Below are positions 18,901-26,267 of a stretch of 64,000 bases of DNA, one piece after another. Each line of letters opens with the position of its first letter. Position 1 is the first letter of the stretch. Source of the DNA: Anaerolineales bacterium. GTDB taxonomy: Bacteria; Chloroflexota; Anaerolineae; Anaerolineales; Villigracilaceae. The translations under genes were made by a program, and so were the position numbers. The stretch is from positions 34,492-98,491 of the forward strand of contig JACZJC010000027.1 of assembly GCA_014860745.1 (NCBI GenBank), written 5' to 3'. Below the pieces are notes generated by a model. That model ran no database searches, had not been told where the DNA came from, and saw nothing but the letters and a program-made list of their open reading frames with translations.

Positions 18901-19043
18901 AGTTTTCAAGCGCCACCTCAAAGACCTCGATCCGAAGCAGGCTTCTTTCCAAGGGAACCACCTACTATTGGCATGTGCGCGCGAAGGATAAGGCTGGGAA
19001 TTGGAGTGACTGGTCTGCTAGCTTTGTGTTCTGGGTGCCGTGA
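15972..19043 (+). CDS. Secreted metallophosphatase with five Ig-like repeats and two C-terminal FN3-like domains
   Basis: About 1,023 residues, exported. A signal peptide ends near TALAQS. A calcineurin-like phosphoesterase domain follows (about residues 30-285) with metal motifs GDYG, TGDNNY, GNHDWG and SGHDHTYER. Next come five tandem repeats of about 107 residues (nt about 16843-18470), each with a VTSI start, a VTFSE-V-GVD motif, an RLDL-D core and a GxFTxGE/SYT end, typical of Ig-like extracellular repeats. Two FN3-like modules ending in YYLRVRAY and YYWHVRAKDKAGNWS close the protein. The GTG start with GGAG fits the signal peptide and promoter better than the ATG at 15948. Likely a surface or secreted phosphatase. 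Confidence 0.85.
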   Translation: MKSQLIVIVVLFGFILATNHQHTALAQSDKITFAVIGDYGIAGQNEADVANLVKSWNPDFIVTTGDNNYPDGAPSTIDQNIGQYYHDYIYPYDGKYGNGAASKRFFPSLGNHDWGVNSGRAYFDYFGFRNQQSYYDFIQGSVHFFVINSNREEPDGVSSTSTQAKWLKKSLAASTSVFNIVVFHHPPYSSGRHGSNAYMQWPFKDWGADAVLSGHDHTYERLLVNGIPYFVNGIGGAELYYFNAALPESQVRFNQDFGAMRVEGSNTYLKFQTFTRTGVLVDEYVIGQSNPGVTSITTSSPSPTNAGILNFQVTFSEAVTGVDMFDFTLSTDLNGAVIENVSGAGNVYTVTINSGSGDGTLRLDLTDNDSITNSLGNSLGGLGLENGSFTSGQSYTVDKTAPSIVSIARANQNPTNAAGVDFSVTFSEAVTGVDLADFGLATSAGAYLSNITGSGNSYLVSVTTASGEDNLRLDFVNNGSVIDLAVNTTIQGFSSGESYTVDRNPPFVTSIVNANTGNTFSMEFTVSFSEPVNGVDGGDFLLSTSNGAVIASVSGSSNTYSVSISTRPGNDSIRLDLIDDDSIFDNIGNRLGDTGPGNGNFTNGEMVTISRDVPNVTSILRASPNPTNAATADFIVTFSELVDGVDPTDFAVTGNADGLILNIKNVNPFYVVTVNTGSSEGELKLDLIDNDSILNARRVPLGGDGAGNANFTNGEVFTIDRMPPRVTSIVRAGSSPTINPSVDFIVTFSEPVHGVDAFDFVVSTTNLNSAVANIQNANPFFVVSVNSGAGSGNIRLDLIDNFSITDLAGNNLNNGTGNGNFATGESFAIAKIPVNFTAPNILNSTRNSLLNISRPNFSWSSVRYARAYEFFLATDPSFTQTVLTQTVDATNFTPISPLTDGTYYLRVRAYNSDLNPGKFSKTYSFTIDTTPPPPPTLVSPPDQSNTPNRPLLQWAPANGSMQYQIELDNNSDFSSPEFSSATSKTSIRSRLLSKGTTYYWHVRAKDKAGNWSDWSASFVFWVP

Positions 19044-19077
19044 AACATAGTTACGACTAAAATGGTGAAATAACAAT

Positions 19078-19108
19078 AAATATTTATGATAATTATCTAA
19101 TATATTGA
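19078..19108. promoter_or_regulatory. AT-rich element upstream of sufR, matching the suf promoter element
   Basis: Contains the perfect palindrome GATAATTATC and matches 15832-15862 at about 26 of 31 positions. It runs into the -35 box of sufR. Shared presence at both suf promoters suggests a common regulator. Confidence 0.6.
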
Positions 19109-19133
19109 CAAGAACATATTGGGCAGGTATACT
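19105..19133 (+). promoter_or_regulatory. Consensus promoter of sufR, predicted leaderless
   Basis: TTGACA (19105-19110), a 17-bp spacer and TATACT (19128-19133). The expected start of transcription is at about 19140-19141, which is the A of the sufR ATG. No Shine-Dalgarno is present, so the message is probably leaderless. Confidence 0.8.
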
Positions 19134-19142
19134 GCCCAATAT
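19116..19142. promoter_or_regulatory. Inverted repeat over the sufR -10 box and start, likely operator
   Basis: Perfect 10-bp arms ATATTGGGCA (19116-19125) and TGCCCAATAT (19133-19142), 7-bp spacer. It covers the spacer, -10 box and start codon, so a bound protein would block transcription. Autoregulation by SufR is the simplest reading. I do not see this GC-containing repeat at the sufC promoter. Confidence 0.7.
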
Positions 19143-19767
19143 GAAATCTACGCGCGACAAAATATTACAGACCTTATTGCGAAAGCCCCGCTCCACCATT
19201 AACGATCTCGCTGAAGCAGTCGGTATTAATCCTATTTCGGTACGCCACCATCTAACCAACCTCCAAATGGAGGGGCTTGTGGAAGGACAGGAGGAGCGTC
19301 ACGGAGTGGGACGTCCGCGCCTCGTGTATGTGCTCACCGATGAGGGAATGGAGCATTTCCCAACACGGTACATGAAATTGACTACACGCCTGCTTTCTCA
19401 AATGAAAGAGACCATGCCTGGGCCGGTTGTCGCAAAGTTGTTTAATCAAATTGCTGAAGACCTTGCCAGTGAATATACCGAAGATATGAAAAACTTGGGA
19501 ATGGAAGACCGCCTGGACTTCGTCAAGGATATGCTGGCGCAGGAAGGCTTTACCGTGGAATGGGAAAAGAAAGACGGGCAATATCAGATCCACGAAATAT
19601 CCTGCCCGTATTACCAAATTGGAATTGCCCATCCTGAAGTTTGCACTGTGGACCAGACCCTGATCTCAAAGATGCTCGCCTTGCCAGCAAACAAAGTCCA
19701 GTGTATTTTGGACGGCGACTCGCATTGCACCTACGTTGTCCAGCCTGCGGAAGTCAAGAGCAAGTAA
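19141..19767 (+). CDS. sufR: SufR-like Fe-S sensing transcriptional regulator
   Basis: A 208-residue winged-helix repressor. The N-terminal HTH (STINDLAEAVGINPISVRHHL) is followed by a wing with GVGRPRLVYVLTDEG. The C-terminal half carries cysteines in SCPYYQIGIAHPEVC and CILDGDSHCTYVV, the arrangement that binds a cluster in cyanobacterial and actinobacterial SufR. Such regulators repress suf genes when clusters are sufficient. The ATG at 19141 fits the family N-terminus. Followed after 24 bp by a sufT-like gene, so the pair forms a small operon. Confidence 0.9.
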   Translation: MKSTRDKILQTLLRKPRSTINDLAEAVGINPISVRHHLTNLQMEGLVEGQEERHGVGRPRLVYVLTDEGMEHFPTRYMKLTTRLLSQMKETMPGPVVAKLFNQIAEDLASEYTEDMKNLGMEDRLDFVKDMLAQEGFTVEWEKKDGQYQIHEISCPYYQIGIAHPEVCTVDQTLISKMLALPANKVQCILDGDSHCTYVVQPAEVKSK

Positions 19768-19791
19768 CTATCAATAAAAAATAGAGGAACT

Positions 19792-20136
19792 ATGAGCGAA
19801 GAAATCAAGGAAATCCAGTGGACCATCCATACTACCCACCCCGAGACAGTACAAAAGGCACGGGCGAGTTTATCCGAGGTGATCGACCCGGAAATTGGCA
19901 TGAGTATCATCCAGTTGGGACTTGTGCGCGACATTGAAATTGACAACAATATTGCCCGTCTAAAAATGATCCTCACAACACCTTTTTGCCCTTATGGCCC
20001 CGCCATGATCGAAATGACCAAGGCAAAAGCCACGGAGGGATTGAACATGCCTGTTACTATCGAAATGGGCATGGAAATGTGGGATTTTTCCATGATGGAA
20101 GACCCATCCGCGCTCGATTGGGGAATGTACGCATAG
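19792..20136 (+). CDS. sufT: SufT/MIP18-like (DUF59) Fe-S assembly factor
   Basis: A 114-residue DUF59 protein with ASLSEVIDPEIGMSIIQLGLVRDI and the conserved cysteine in LTTPFCPYGPAM (about residue 66). Members include SufT, PaaD and eukaryotic MIP18, which help to mature Fe-S proteins. Preceded by GAGGAA; 24 bp after sufR. The last 15 residues are unusually rich in Met and acidic residues. The position supports a SUF role rather than phenylacetate metabolism. Confidence 0.88.
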   Translation: MSEEIKEIQWTIHTTHPETVQKARASLSEVIDPEIGMSIIQLGLVRDIEIDNNIARLKMILTTPFCPYGPAMIEMTKAKATEGLNMPVTIEMGMEMWDFSMMEDPSALDWGMYA

Positions 20137-20158
20137 CGGGTTTGTTAGTCACTCATCT

Positions 20159-20229
20159 TACGCAGAACGTCCCGAAGGTTCTCGAAAATCAAGCCAATTT
20201 TTCAGCCAAACCTTCGGGACGGTGCGTAA
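20159..20229. other. Long interrupted hairpin downstream of sufT
   Basis: Arms GTCCCGAAGGTT (20169-20180) and AACCTTCGGGAC (20209-20220), extended by an outer pair TTACGC (20159-20164) and GCGTAA (20224-20229). No T run follows. It may stabilise the mRNA 3' end; a second hairpin with a T run follows at 20254-20293. Confidence 0.6.
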
Positions 20230-20253
20230 CATCAGTTAGTCAAAAGAATAAGA

Positions 20254-20293
20254 ATCAAAAAGACGCCGACAAAAAGTCTGGCGTCTTTTTGAT
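20254..20293. terminator. Bidirectional terminator
   Basis: A perfect 14-bp stem (20254-20267 with 20280-20293), 12-base loop, A-rich left and T-rich right. It separates convergent sufT and the XRE-cupin gene. Confidence 0.88.
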
Positions 20294-20311
20294 TACCCGG
20301 CTTCCTTTTCT

Positions 20312-20923
20312 TCAAACCCCTTTTTTCCAATGCATGGCATGCGGCTGTTCGCCTTCTGCAAAACCCGAAATGATGATCAGAGCATTGGTGACATTGTTGC
20401 CCGGGTTGCGCCAGCGATGACTTAATTTTGATGCGAATAATAGACTGTCACCCGCATCCAGATGGAAAAGGTCCTTTTCCACAAAATAATCCAGCTGGCC
20501 GCGCAGGCAAAATACGAACTCGTGTCCGGAATGCACCATGCCGTGCGGACCGCAAGACGCGCCGCTTTCCAACGTCAGCATAAATGGCTCTACCCGGCCC
20601 ACAAACTGTTCCCCGCCTAATGCCTCGAATACTCCCCGCGTAAATGGCATGCGGGTTCGTTCGTCATGTTTCAAATATACAATTTGCTTTTTTTCGGTTT
20701 CCACGCCGAAAAAGGCGGTGATCGATACCCCAAGCGCATCGGCAAGCTTATAAAGTGTACTCACGGATGGCGAAGTCTTACTCCTTTCGATCATCGAAAG
20801 CGCATTTGCAGATAATCCGCTCTTGGTGGCGAGTGTCCGCATGGATATTCCCCTCGCCTCGCGCAGTTCACGCAACCGCGACGCCACATCCACGGATAGT
20901 GCCTCCCTTTGAAACGATTCCAT
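20312..20923 (-). CDS. XRE-family regulator with cupin sensor domain
   Basis: A 203-residue protein with an HTH_3 domain (about residues 14-68, LRELREARGISMRTLATKSG followed by a typical recognition helix) and a C-terminal cupin_2 domain with SGHEFVFCLRGQLDYFV and LDAGDSLLFASKLSHRWRN. This architecture binds small ligands and often represses a neighbouring transport or catabolic operon. AGGAGG precedes the ATG at 20923. Divergent from the ArsR regulator of the cytochrome operon; repeated TGTGACAT motifs lie between them, so it may control either direction. Confidence 0.9.
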   Translation of the reverse strand: MESFQREALSVDVASRLRELREARGISMRTLATKSGLSANALSMIERSKTSPSVSTLYKLADALGVSITAFFGVETEKKQIVYLKHDERTRMPFTRGVFEALGGEQFVGRVEPFMLTLESGASCGPHGMVHSGHEFVFCLRGQLDYFVEKDLFHLDAGDSLLFASKLSHRWRNPGNNVTNALIIISGFAEGEQPHAMHWKKGV

Positions 20924-21001
20924 TTGAACCTCCTGCCTGCAAGAATTTTCCGAAAAATCCTGTAATTCCAACCAAACCTCTCGAATTATACCCAACTTTT
21001 A

Positions 21002-21057
21002 TGTGACATTAGACAAAACTTAATATGACACATTCCACTATTGTACATTATGTCACA
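21002..21057. promoter_or_regulatory. Repeated TGTGACAT half-sites in divergent promoter region
   Basis: TGTGACAT (21002-21009) and its inverse ATGTCACA (21050-21057), with a related ATGACACA (21025-21032) between. The symmetric spacing suggests an operator for one of the two flanking regulators, more likely the XRE protein. Confidence 0.5.
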
Positions 21058-21085
21058 ATATTATGATGAGGGTGCAAACATTCGT

Positions 21086-21099
21086 TTATATGCATATAA
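21086..21099. promoter_or_regulatory. Perfect 14-bp palindrome before the ArsR gene
   Basis: TTATATGCATATAA, 10 bp before the ArsR ATG. ArsR-family proteins commonly bind AT-rich palindromes of this size beside their own start. Likely operator of the arsR-cytochrome operon. Confidence 0.65.
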
Positions 21100-21109
21100 G
21101 CAGGTAATT

Positions 21110-21457
21110 ATGGTCACACCCAACCTAAAACAGGAAATCACCCAGCTTGAAGCCAATTTTTGTGCTGCGCTTTCAGACCCCAACCGCCTTCTCATTTTAT
21201 ATGCCCTCAGCGAAGGCGCTCGCAATGTGACCGAACTGGCGAATGAACTCGGGCTGAACCAGCCAACTACGTCGCGCCATCTCAAAGTCCTGAGAGAGCG
21301 AGGGCTGGTCTACACCGTGCGGACCGGCACAATCATCACCTATCACCTTTCCGATCCAAGACTCATTCAGGCACTTGATTTACTGCGAAATGCAATGCGA
21401 GACAGACTCGCTCACCAGGCAAACCTGGTCAACGAAGTATCACAGGAGAATGTATGA
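21110..21457 (+). CDS. ArsR-family transcriptional regulator
   Basis: A 115-residue winged-helix repressor: ALSDPNRLLILYALSEGARNVTELANELGLNQPTTSRHLKVLRERGLVY is the classic ArsR fold. One Cys (ANFCAALSD, about residue 18) is seen; the two-Cys pattern of SqrR/BigR sulfide sensors and the ELCVCD metal box of ArsR/SmtB are both missing. The ATG at 21110 begins close to the domain; an in-frame start at 21041 is possible but would include the palindrome. The stop overlaps the octaheme cytochrome ATG by 4 bases, so the regulator is coupled to the respiratory genes it probably controls. Confidence 0.88.
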   Translation: MVTPNLKQEITQLEANFCAALSDPNRLLILYALSEGARNVTELANELGLNQPTTSRHLKVLRERGLVYTVRTGTIITYHLSDPRLIQALDLLRNAMRDRLAHQANLVNEVSQENV

Positions 21458-22887
21458 AAAAACGCTTCCCTTTCTGGACCGTTGGACTGCTCGGCATCCT
21501 TTTGCTGATTCTCGTCCCGGTCCTTTACTTCCTCCCCCGCCCCCAATCGAAAACGAACCCAGCGGATTTCATCCCCGAAAAACCCGTACATGTCGATCAC
21601 AAAGACATCATCAATGGCGAATTTAAAACGGGCCCGGATGTCACGCGTGCCTGTCTCGAATGCCATGAAGACGCGGCAGCGCAAGTGATGAAGACCACGC
21701 ACTGGACTTGGGAATCGAAGGAATTCGACGTCCCCTGGCGCGACGAACCCGTCACCATCGGGAAAGCCAACCAGATCAACAACTTTTGCATCAGTGCGCA
21801 AGGCAACCAGAAAAAATGCATGTCCTGCCATGCAGGTTATGGGTGGGAGGAAAATAAGGCCTACGACTATACCAAAGCTGAAAACGTGGACTGCCTTGCA
21901 TGCCATGCCGATATGGGTACTTACGGCAAAGGGAACTATGGCAATCCTGCCGAAGGTGTGGACCTGCTCGCCTCAGCCCAGAGTGTTCGAGCGCCCAACC
22001 GTGAGAACTGCGGCAAGTGCCACTTTGACGGCGGCGGCGGCAATGGTGTAAAACATGGCGATCTCGATGAGGGCTTGTACTTCCCGCAGGAAAACCTCGA
22101 TATTCATATGGGCGGCGAAAAAAACATGCAATGCATCGACTGTCACTGGACAAAAGACCACCAGGTTTTAGGCCGCATGCTGGCTGACAACTACACCATT
22201 GACCCCAAAGAACAGGTTTCATGCGAACAATGCCACATCGACCAGCAACACAAGGATGAGCGCGTCAATACGCACCTCTCCGCGGTCGCCTGCCAGACCT
22301 GCCATGTCCCCGCTCTCGCGCTCGAAGACCCGACCAAGGTTTATTGGGACTGGTCACAAGCGGGTCAGGAAGGACGCGAAGACGATCACTTCACCTACCT
22401 GAAGATAAAAGGTGAATTCGTCTACGAGAAGAACTTCGCGCCTACCTATCTCTGGTTCAACGGCAACAATGAATATCGCTACATTCTCGGCGACCCGCTC
22501 GGCGAGGATGGGATCACATACATCAACAAACCTGCTGGCAGCATGGAAGATAAAACCGCAAAAATATTCCCCTTCAAATTGCACGTTGCGAAACAGCCAT
22601 ACGATGTAGGAAATAATTACCTGCTTGCGCCCATTACAGCAGGCGAGGACGGGTACTGGACGATCTTCAACTGGGACACTGCTTTTGAATTGGCACAAAC
22701 GCGCATGGGTTTGGCCTATAGCGGTCAATACGACTTCACCACCACTTATATGTACTGGCCCACCACTCACATGGTACAGCCCGCCGATAACGCCTTGCAA
22801 TGCGACTCCTGTCATGGAGAAAATGGCCGCATGGATTGGGAAGCTCTTGGTTATCCCGGCGACCCGATCAAATGGGGCGGGAGATAA
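21454..22887 (+). CDS. otr: Octaheme c-type cytochrome, tetrathionate reductase family
   Basis: A 477-residue protein with an N-terminal membrane anchor or signal (residues 8-28) and eight CxxCH heme sites near residues 66, 121, 146, 185, 226, 255, 278 and 449. Size and heme spacing, with a long gap before the last heme, fit the octaheme tetrathionate reductase (OTR) family. Purified OTR reduces tetrathionate, nitrite and hydroxylamine in vitro; the physiological substrate is unsettled. It is exported to face the outside and is the first enzyme gene of the operon, 5 bp ahead of the heptaheme/cytochrome b fusion that could supply electrons. Gene symbol by family only. Confidence 0.88.
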   Translation: MKKRFPFWTVGLLGILLLILVPVLYFLPRPQSKTNPADFIPEKPVHVDHKDIINGEFKTGPDVTRACLECHEDAAAQVMKTTHWTWESKEFDVPWRDEPVTIGKANQINNFCISAQGNQKKCMSCHAGYGWEENKAYDYTKAENVDCLACHADMGTYGKGNYGNPAEGVDLLASAQSVRAPNRENCGKCHFDGGGGNGVKHGDLDEGLYFPQENLDIHMGGEKNMQCIDCHWTKDHQVLGRMLADNYTIDPKEQVSCEQCHIDQQHKDERVNTHLSAVACQTCHVPALALEDPTKVYWDWSQAGQEGREDDHFTYLKIKGEFVYEKNFAPTYLWFNGNNEYRYILGDPLGEDGITYINKPAGSMEDKTAKIFPFKLHVAKQPYDVGNNYLLAPITAGEDGYWTIFNWDTAFELAQTRMGLAYSGQYDFTTTYMYWPTTHMVQPADNALQCDSCHGENGRMDWEALGYPGDPIKWGGR

Positions 22888-22892
22888 AAATC

Positions 22893-25586
22893 ATGAAACG
22901 ATACTCTTTTTTCCTCTTGCTCGGATTGTTCATACTGACACTTGCCATCGGATTTGGATCGGTTCTTGCCTCGCCTGTGCCTGCTCCTGATCAACAAATA
23001 TCCGTTCTTCACCCTAACTTTATCCTGCTCGATGCAGACGGCGTGAATGTGCTGGATAGCGGCAAGTCCGTCTCCACCATGCGAACTTGCGGTCAATGCC
23101 ATAACACCGAGTTCATCGCCTCGCATGCCTTTCATTCTGATCTTGGTCTTTCTGATTACGAAATTTCCACCGAATCGTGGAATTCGAGCCGCGGCCTCTT
23201 TGGTGAATGGGAACCGCTCACCTATCGGTTCCTCACCCAGAATGGCGATGAGCGCCTCGATTTGAGCACTGCCGAATGGCTCATGCTCTACGGTGACCGG
23301 GTTGTCGGCGGCGGACCTGCCACCACTTCCCGCGATGGCAAGGCGCTCACCGACCTGCCGATGAGCAGGAATAATCCCGAAACAGCTCTCCTTAACGAAG
23401 ACGGTTCAGCATCCATTTGGGACTGGAACAAATCAGGCACAATGGAAATGAACTGCTTCCTCTGCCATCTCGAAACACCAAATACAAGAGCGCGGTATGA
23501 AGCGATTCGCGCCGGCCAATTTGGCAGCGCAAATACAGCCACATTGCTGGGTTTAAATATTGTTTCCAAATCCAGTGAAGGGTGGGTTTGGAATACATCG
23601 GCCTTCAATGAGAATGACGAGCTTAAAAGCGAGATCATTGGAATTCAAGACCCTACCAACGCCAACTGCGCAACCTGCCACGGTGAAGTCCATTCCGATT
23701 CAGAGCAGGCGCTCACCGTCAATGCTTGCGATTTGAATTACCCCCAGACCGCCACAACCGGCCAGGTAATTGCCGCGCAAAAGATCAACGAATCCGGCAT
23801 AAATCTTAGCGATAAACAAACGCTAAATCGATCGTGGGATGTCCATGCCGAGCGGCAACTTCAATGCACCGACTGTCACTTCTCGCCCAATAATCCTGCG
23901 CACGCACTCGAAATCCAGGGATCGAGTCCAAGCCATCTGCTGTACGATCCGCGCAAATTGAATATCAACGAGTATCTTGAGCGTCCCGACCATAACTTCG
24001 CACGCGGCGCCAGCGCGCAATTTAATGTAGCCCCCGAATTCAAAAGCACCATGCGGCGCTGCGAATCCTGTCACGACACCAATAAATCACATGCGGGCTG
24101 GCTCCCCTATAACGATCGTCACATGCAGGTTATTGCCTGCGAGACCTGTCACATCCCTAAAATGTTTGCGCCAGCCTATTCCACCATGGATTGGACGGTT
24201 TTACAACTCGATGGATCCGCCCGTACGGAATGCCGCGGCATCGAAGGTGATAACACCACCACTGACCTCGTAACTGGCTTCCAACCTGTGCTGATGCAAC
24301 GCACCGACATCGTGGATGGCAAAACCCTGCTTGCTCCATACAATCTGATCACGTCATTCTTCTGGGTGTACGAAGATGGATTTGGAAACCTGCGGCCGAT
24401 TCGACATGCCGACCTGGAGGCTGTTTACCTCGACAACGATGGCTACGCCGCTGATATCCTTTCCGCCTTCGATACAGACAGCAACGGGAAGCTCACCGAA
24501 AATGAACTAGTGCTCGACACCGCTGCCAAGCAGGATCTCATTGCAGGAAAATTTAAAGCCCTTGGTTTGAAAAATGTCCGCATCTACGGACAGGTGCAGC
24601 CCTATTCGATCAACCACAACGTGGTGGACAACAAATACGCCACACGCGATTGCGAGGTCTGCCATAACTCCGAGTCGCGGGTCACAACCCCCCTCCTCTT
24701 ATCCGACTCTGCCCCCCTGGGAATAACGCCTGAATTTGTGGCAGGCGTCAATGTGACCGCAACGGGAGGCATAATCAACAAGGATGGTTCGCTATACTAC
24801 AATCCCGTCAATGAAAATGATAAAACCTACATCTTTGGGCATAACCGTAACGCATGGATTGACTGGTTTGGAGCTCTGCTATTCCTCGGCACGATCGTAG
24901 GCGTGGCCGGACACGGCACGGTGAGATACATAACAGCACGCAGGCAGCGCGGGCGTGCTGTCGAAACAAAATCCGTTTATATGTACGAAGCCTATGAACG
25001 CTTCTGGCATTGGCTGCAAACCATTGCCATCGTCGTACTGCTCTTAACGGGACTCGTCATACATCGCCCCGACCTGTTCAGCGCCTTCTCCTTCCGCAAT
25101 ATTGTCGTCATCCACAATGTGCTGGCAGCCCTGCTCGCTATCAACGCCCTGATCTCGATCCTTTGGCACGTTATCAGCGGTGAGATCCAACAGTACATTC
25201 CGCATCCCTACGGCTTCATAGACCAGATGATCGCCCAGGCCAAATATTACATTCAAGGTATCTTCAATCACCAACCTCACCCGTTCCATAAATCCAAGGA
25301 ACGCAAGTTCAATCCCCTGCAAATGGTTACTTACATTGGTCTGCTGGGTGTCCTGCTTCCCTTACAGGGAATCACCGGCATGATGATGTGGCTGGTTCAA
25401 AAGGTTCCCTCCATTCAGACCTGGTTTGGCGGGCTGCCCTTCCTTGCTCCAATGCATACGTTGATGGCCTGGCTATTCGCCTCCTTCATCGTTGGGCATG
25501 TTTATCTCACCACAACCGGCGCAACCCCGCTCGAAGCCATCCGCGGTATGGTGACTGGTTATGAAGAAGTGGAAGTGCATGAATAA
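22893..25586 (+). CDS. Heptaheme cytochrome c fused to cytochrome b membrane domain
   Basis: An 897-residue fusion. A signal peptide (to about residue 29) is followed by an exported region with seven CxxCH sites near residues 64, 185, 258, 323, 388, 414 and 585. An EF-hand-like calcium loop, DTDSNGKLTENEL, lies near residue 527. From about residue 655 there are five membrane helices with His in FWHWLQ, GLVIH, VIHN, LWHVI, PMHTL and VGHVYL, as in the b-type subunits of formate dehydrogenase, thiosulfate reductase and Ni-Fe hydrogenase. The likely role is passing quinol electrons across the membrane to the octaheme enzyme (or the reverse). The ATG at 22893 has GGGAG; an upstream in-frame start lacks a signal peptide. 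Confidence 0.85.
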   Translation: MKRYSFFLLLGLFILTLAIGFGSVLASPVPAPDQQISVLHPNFILLDADGVNVLDSGKSVSTMRTCGQCHNTEFIASHAFHSDLGLSDYEISTESWNSSRGLFGEWEPLTYRFLTQNGDERLDLSTAEWLMLYGDRVVGGGPATTSRDGKALTDLPMSRNNPETALLNEDGSASIWDWNKSGTMEMNCFLCHLETPNTRARYEAIRAGQFGSANTATLLGLNIVSKSSEGWVWNTSAFNENDELKSEIIGIQDPTNANCATCHGEVHSDSEQALTVNACDLNYPQTATTGQVIAAQKINESGINLSDKQTLNRSWDVHAERQLQCTDCHFSPNNPAHALEIQGSSPSHLLYDPRKLNINEYLERPDHNFARGASAQFNVAPEFKSTMRRCESCHDTNKSHAGWLPYNDRHMQVIACETCHIPKMFAPAYSTMDWTVLQLDGSARTECRGIEGDNTTTDLVTGFQPVLMQRTDIVDGKTLLAPYNLITSFFWVYEDGFGNLRPIRHADLEAVYLDNDGYAADILSAFDTDSNGKLTENELVLDTAAKQDLIAGKFKALGLKNVRIYGQVQPYSINHNVVDNKYATRDCEVCHNSESRVTTPLLLSDSAPLGITPEFVAGVNVTATGGIINKDGSLYYNPVNENDKTYIFGHNRNAWIDWFGALLFLGTIVGVAGHGTVRYITARRQRGRAVETKSVYMYEAYERFWHWLQTIAIVVLLLTGLVIHRPDLFSAFSFRNIVVIHNVLAALLAINALISILWHVISGEIQQYIPHPYGFIDQMIAQAKYYIQGIFNHQPHPFHKSKERKFNPLQMVTYIGLLGVLLPLQGITGMMMWLVQKVPSIQTWFGGLPFLAPMHTLMAWLFASFIVGHVYLTTTGATPLEAIRGMVTGYEEVEVHE

Positions 25587-25708
25587 AAGGATGAAGGATA
25601 AAAGATGAAGGATGAAACTGGTCAGGTGCTTTTAGCAATGTCACGCCGACCGATTTCAACACCTTTGTGCCCTTTGTGTCCTTCGTGTTTAGAAAAGGAG
25701 TATCTCAA

Positions 25709-26254
25709 ATGACTGCTCAAGCAAAAAAATCAATTTTCAACCGTCCAGAAAAACCCTATGTGCATCCGTACTTCGGCGGCGTTGTGCTCGGAATTGTCCT
25801 GTTCCTTGCTTTTTTCCTCACAGGCAATGGACTCGGCTCCTCCGGCGCAACCAGCCGCATTGATGCTGCGATTGTGGATGCGGTCTCCCCCTCTCATGTG
25901 GACAACAATCCTTATTTATTGAAAATGGCAGGCGGAGATAAAAACCCGCTGGATGATTGGATCGTGCCGGTCTTCTTTGGCGCTCTCATCGGTGGCTTTA
26001 CATCGGGTTTGTTCAATGGTCGGTTGAAATTCATAACCACCAAAGGACCCAATATTTCCAATCGTACCCGCTGGTTGATGGCTTTCCTTGGCGGCGTGCT
26101 TTTCCTGTATGGAGCGCGAATGGCGCGTGGATGCACATCCGGCCAGGCTCTTTCCGGCGGCGCCACTCTCTCCGCCGGCTCATGGCTTGTTATGTTCGCC
26201 ATATTCGGCGGTGCGTACGGACTTGCATACTTTGTACGGAAGTTGTGGAATTAG
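25709..26254 (+). CDS. YeeE/YedE family sulfur-compound transporter, first half
   Basis: A 181-residue membrane protein with four to five helices and the family signature GGVLFLYGARMARGCTSGQALSGG near its end; the cysteine (about residue 141) matches the substrate-relaying Cys of thiosulfate transporter TsuA. An extra loop of about 40 residues follows the first helix. AAAAGGAG precedes the ATG at 25709. It lies 13 bp before a second YeeE gene; such pairs form one transporter. Likely substrate is thiosulfate or a related sulfur species. Confidence 0.88.
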   Translation: MTAQAKKSIFNRPEKPYVHPYFGGVVLGIVLFLAFFLTGNGLGSSGATSRIDAAIVDAVSPSHVDNNPYLLKMAGGDKNPLDDWIVPVFFGALIGGFTSGLFNGRLKFITTKGPNISNRTRWLMAFLGGVLFLYGARMARGCTSGQALSGGATLSAGSWLVMFAIFGGAYGLAYFVRKLWN

Positions 26255-26267
26255 AAGGAGCAATAGA

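Noticed and set aside
20159..20229. Hairpin after sufT considered as a riboswitch
   Set aside because: It lies between convergent genes at 3' ends, with no gene downstream in either direction for it to control.
25587..25640. A/G-rich repeats (GATGAAGGAT-like) between the cytochrome fusion and first YeeE gene
   Set aside because: Short, imperfect and without symmetry; looks like low-complexity spacer.
26088..26267. Longer N-terminus for the YeeE-rhodanese protein
   Set aside because: It would overlap the first YeeE gene for 167 bp in another frame; the ATG at 26268 has AGAAGGAG and starts at the family N-terminus.
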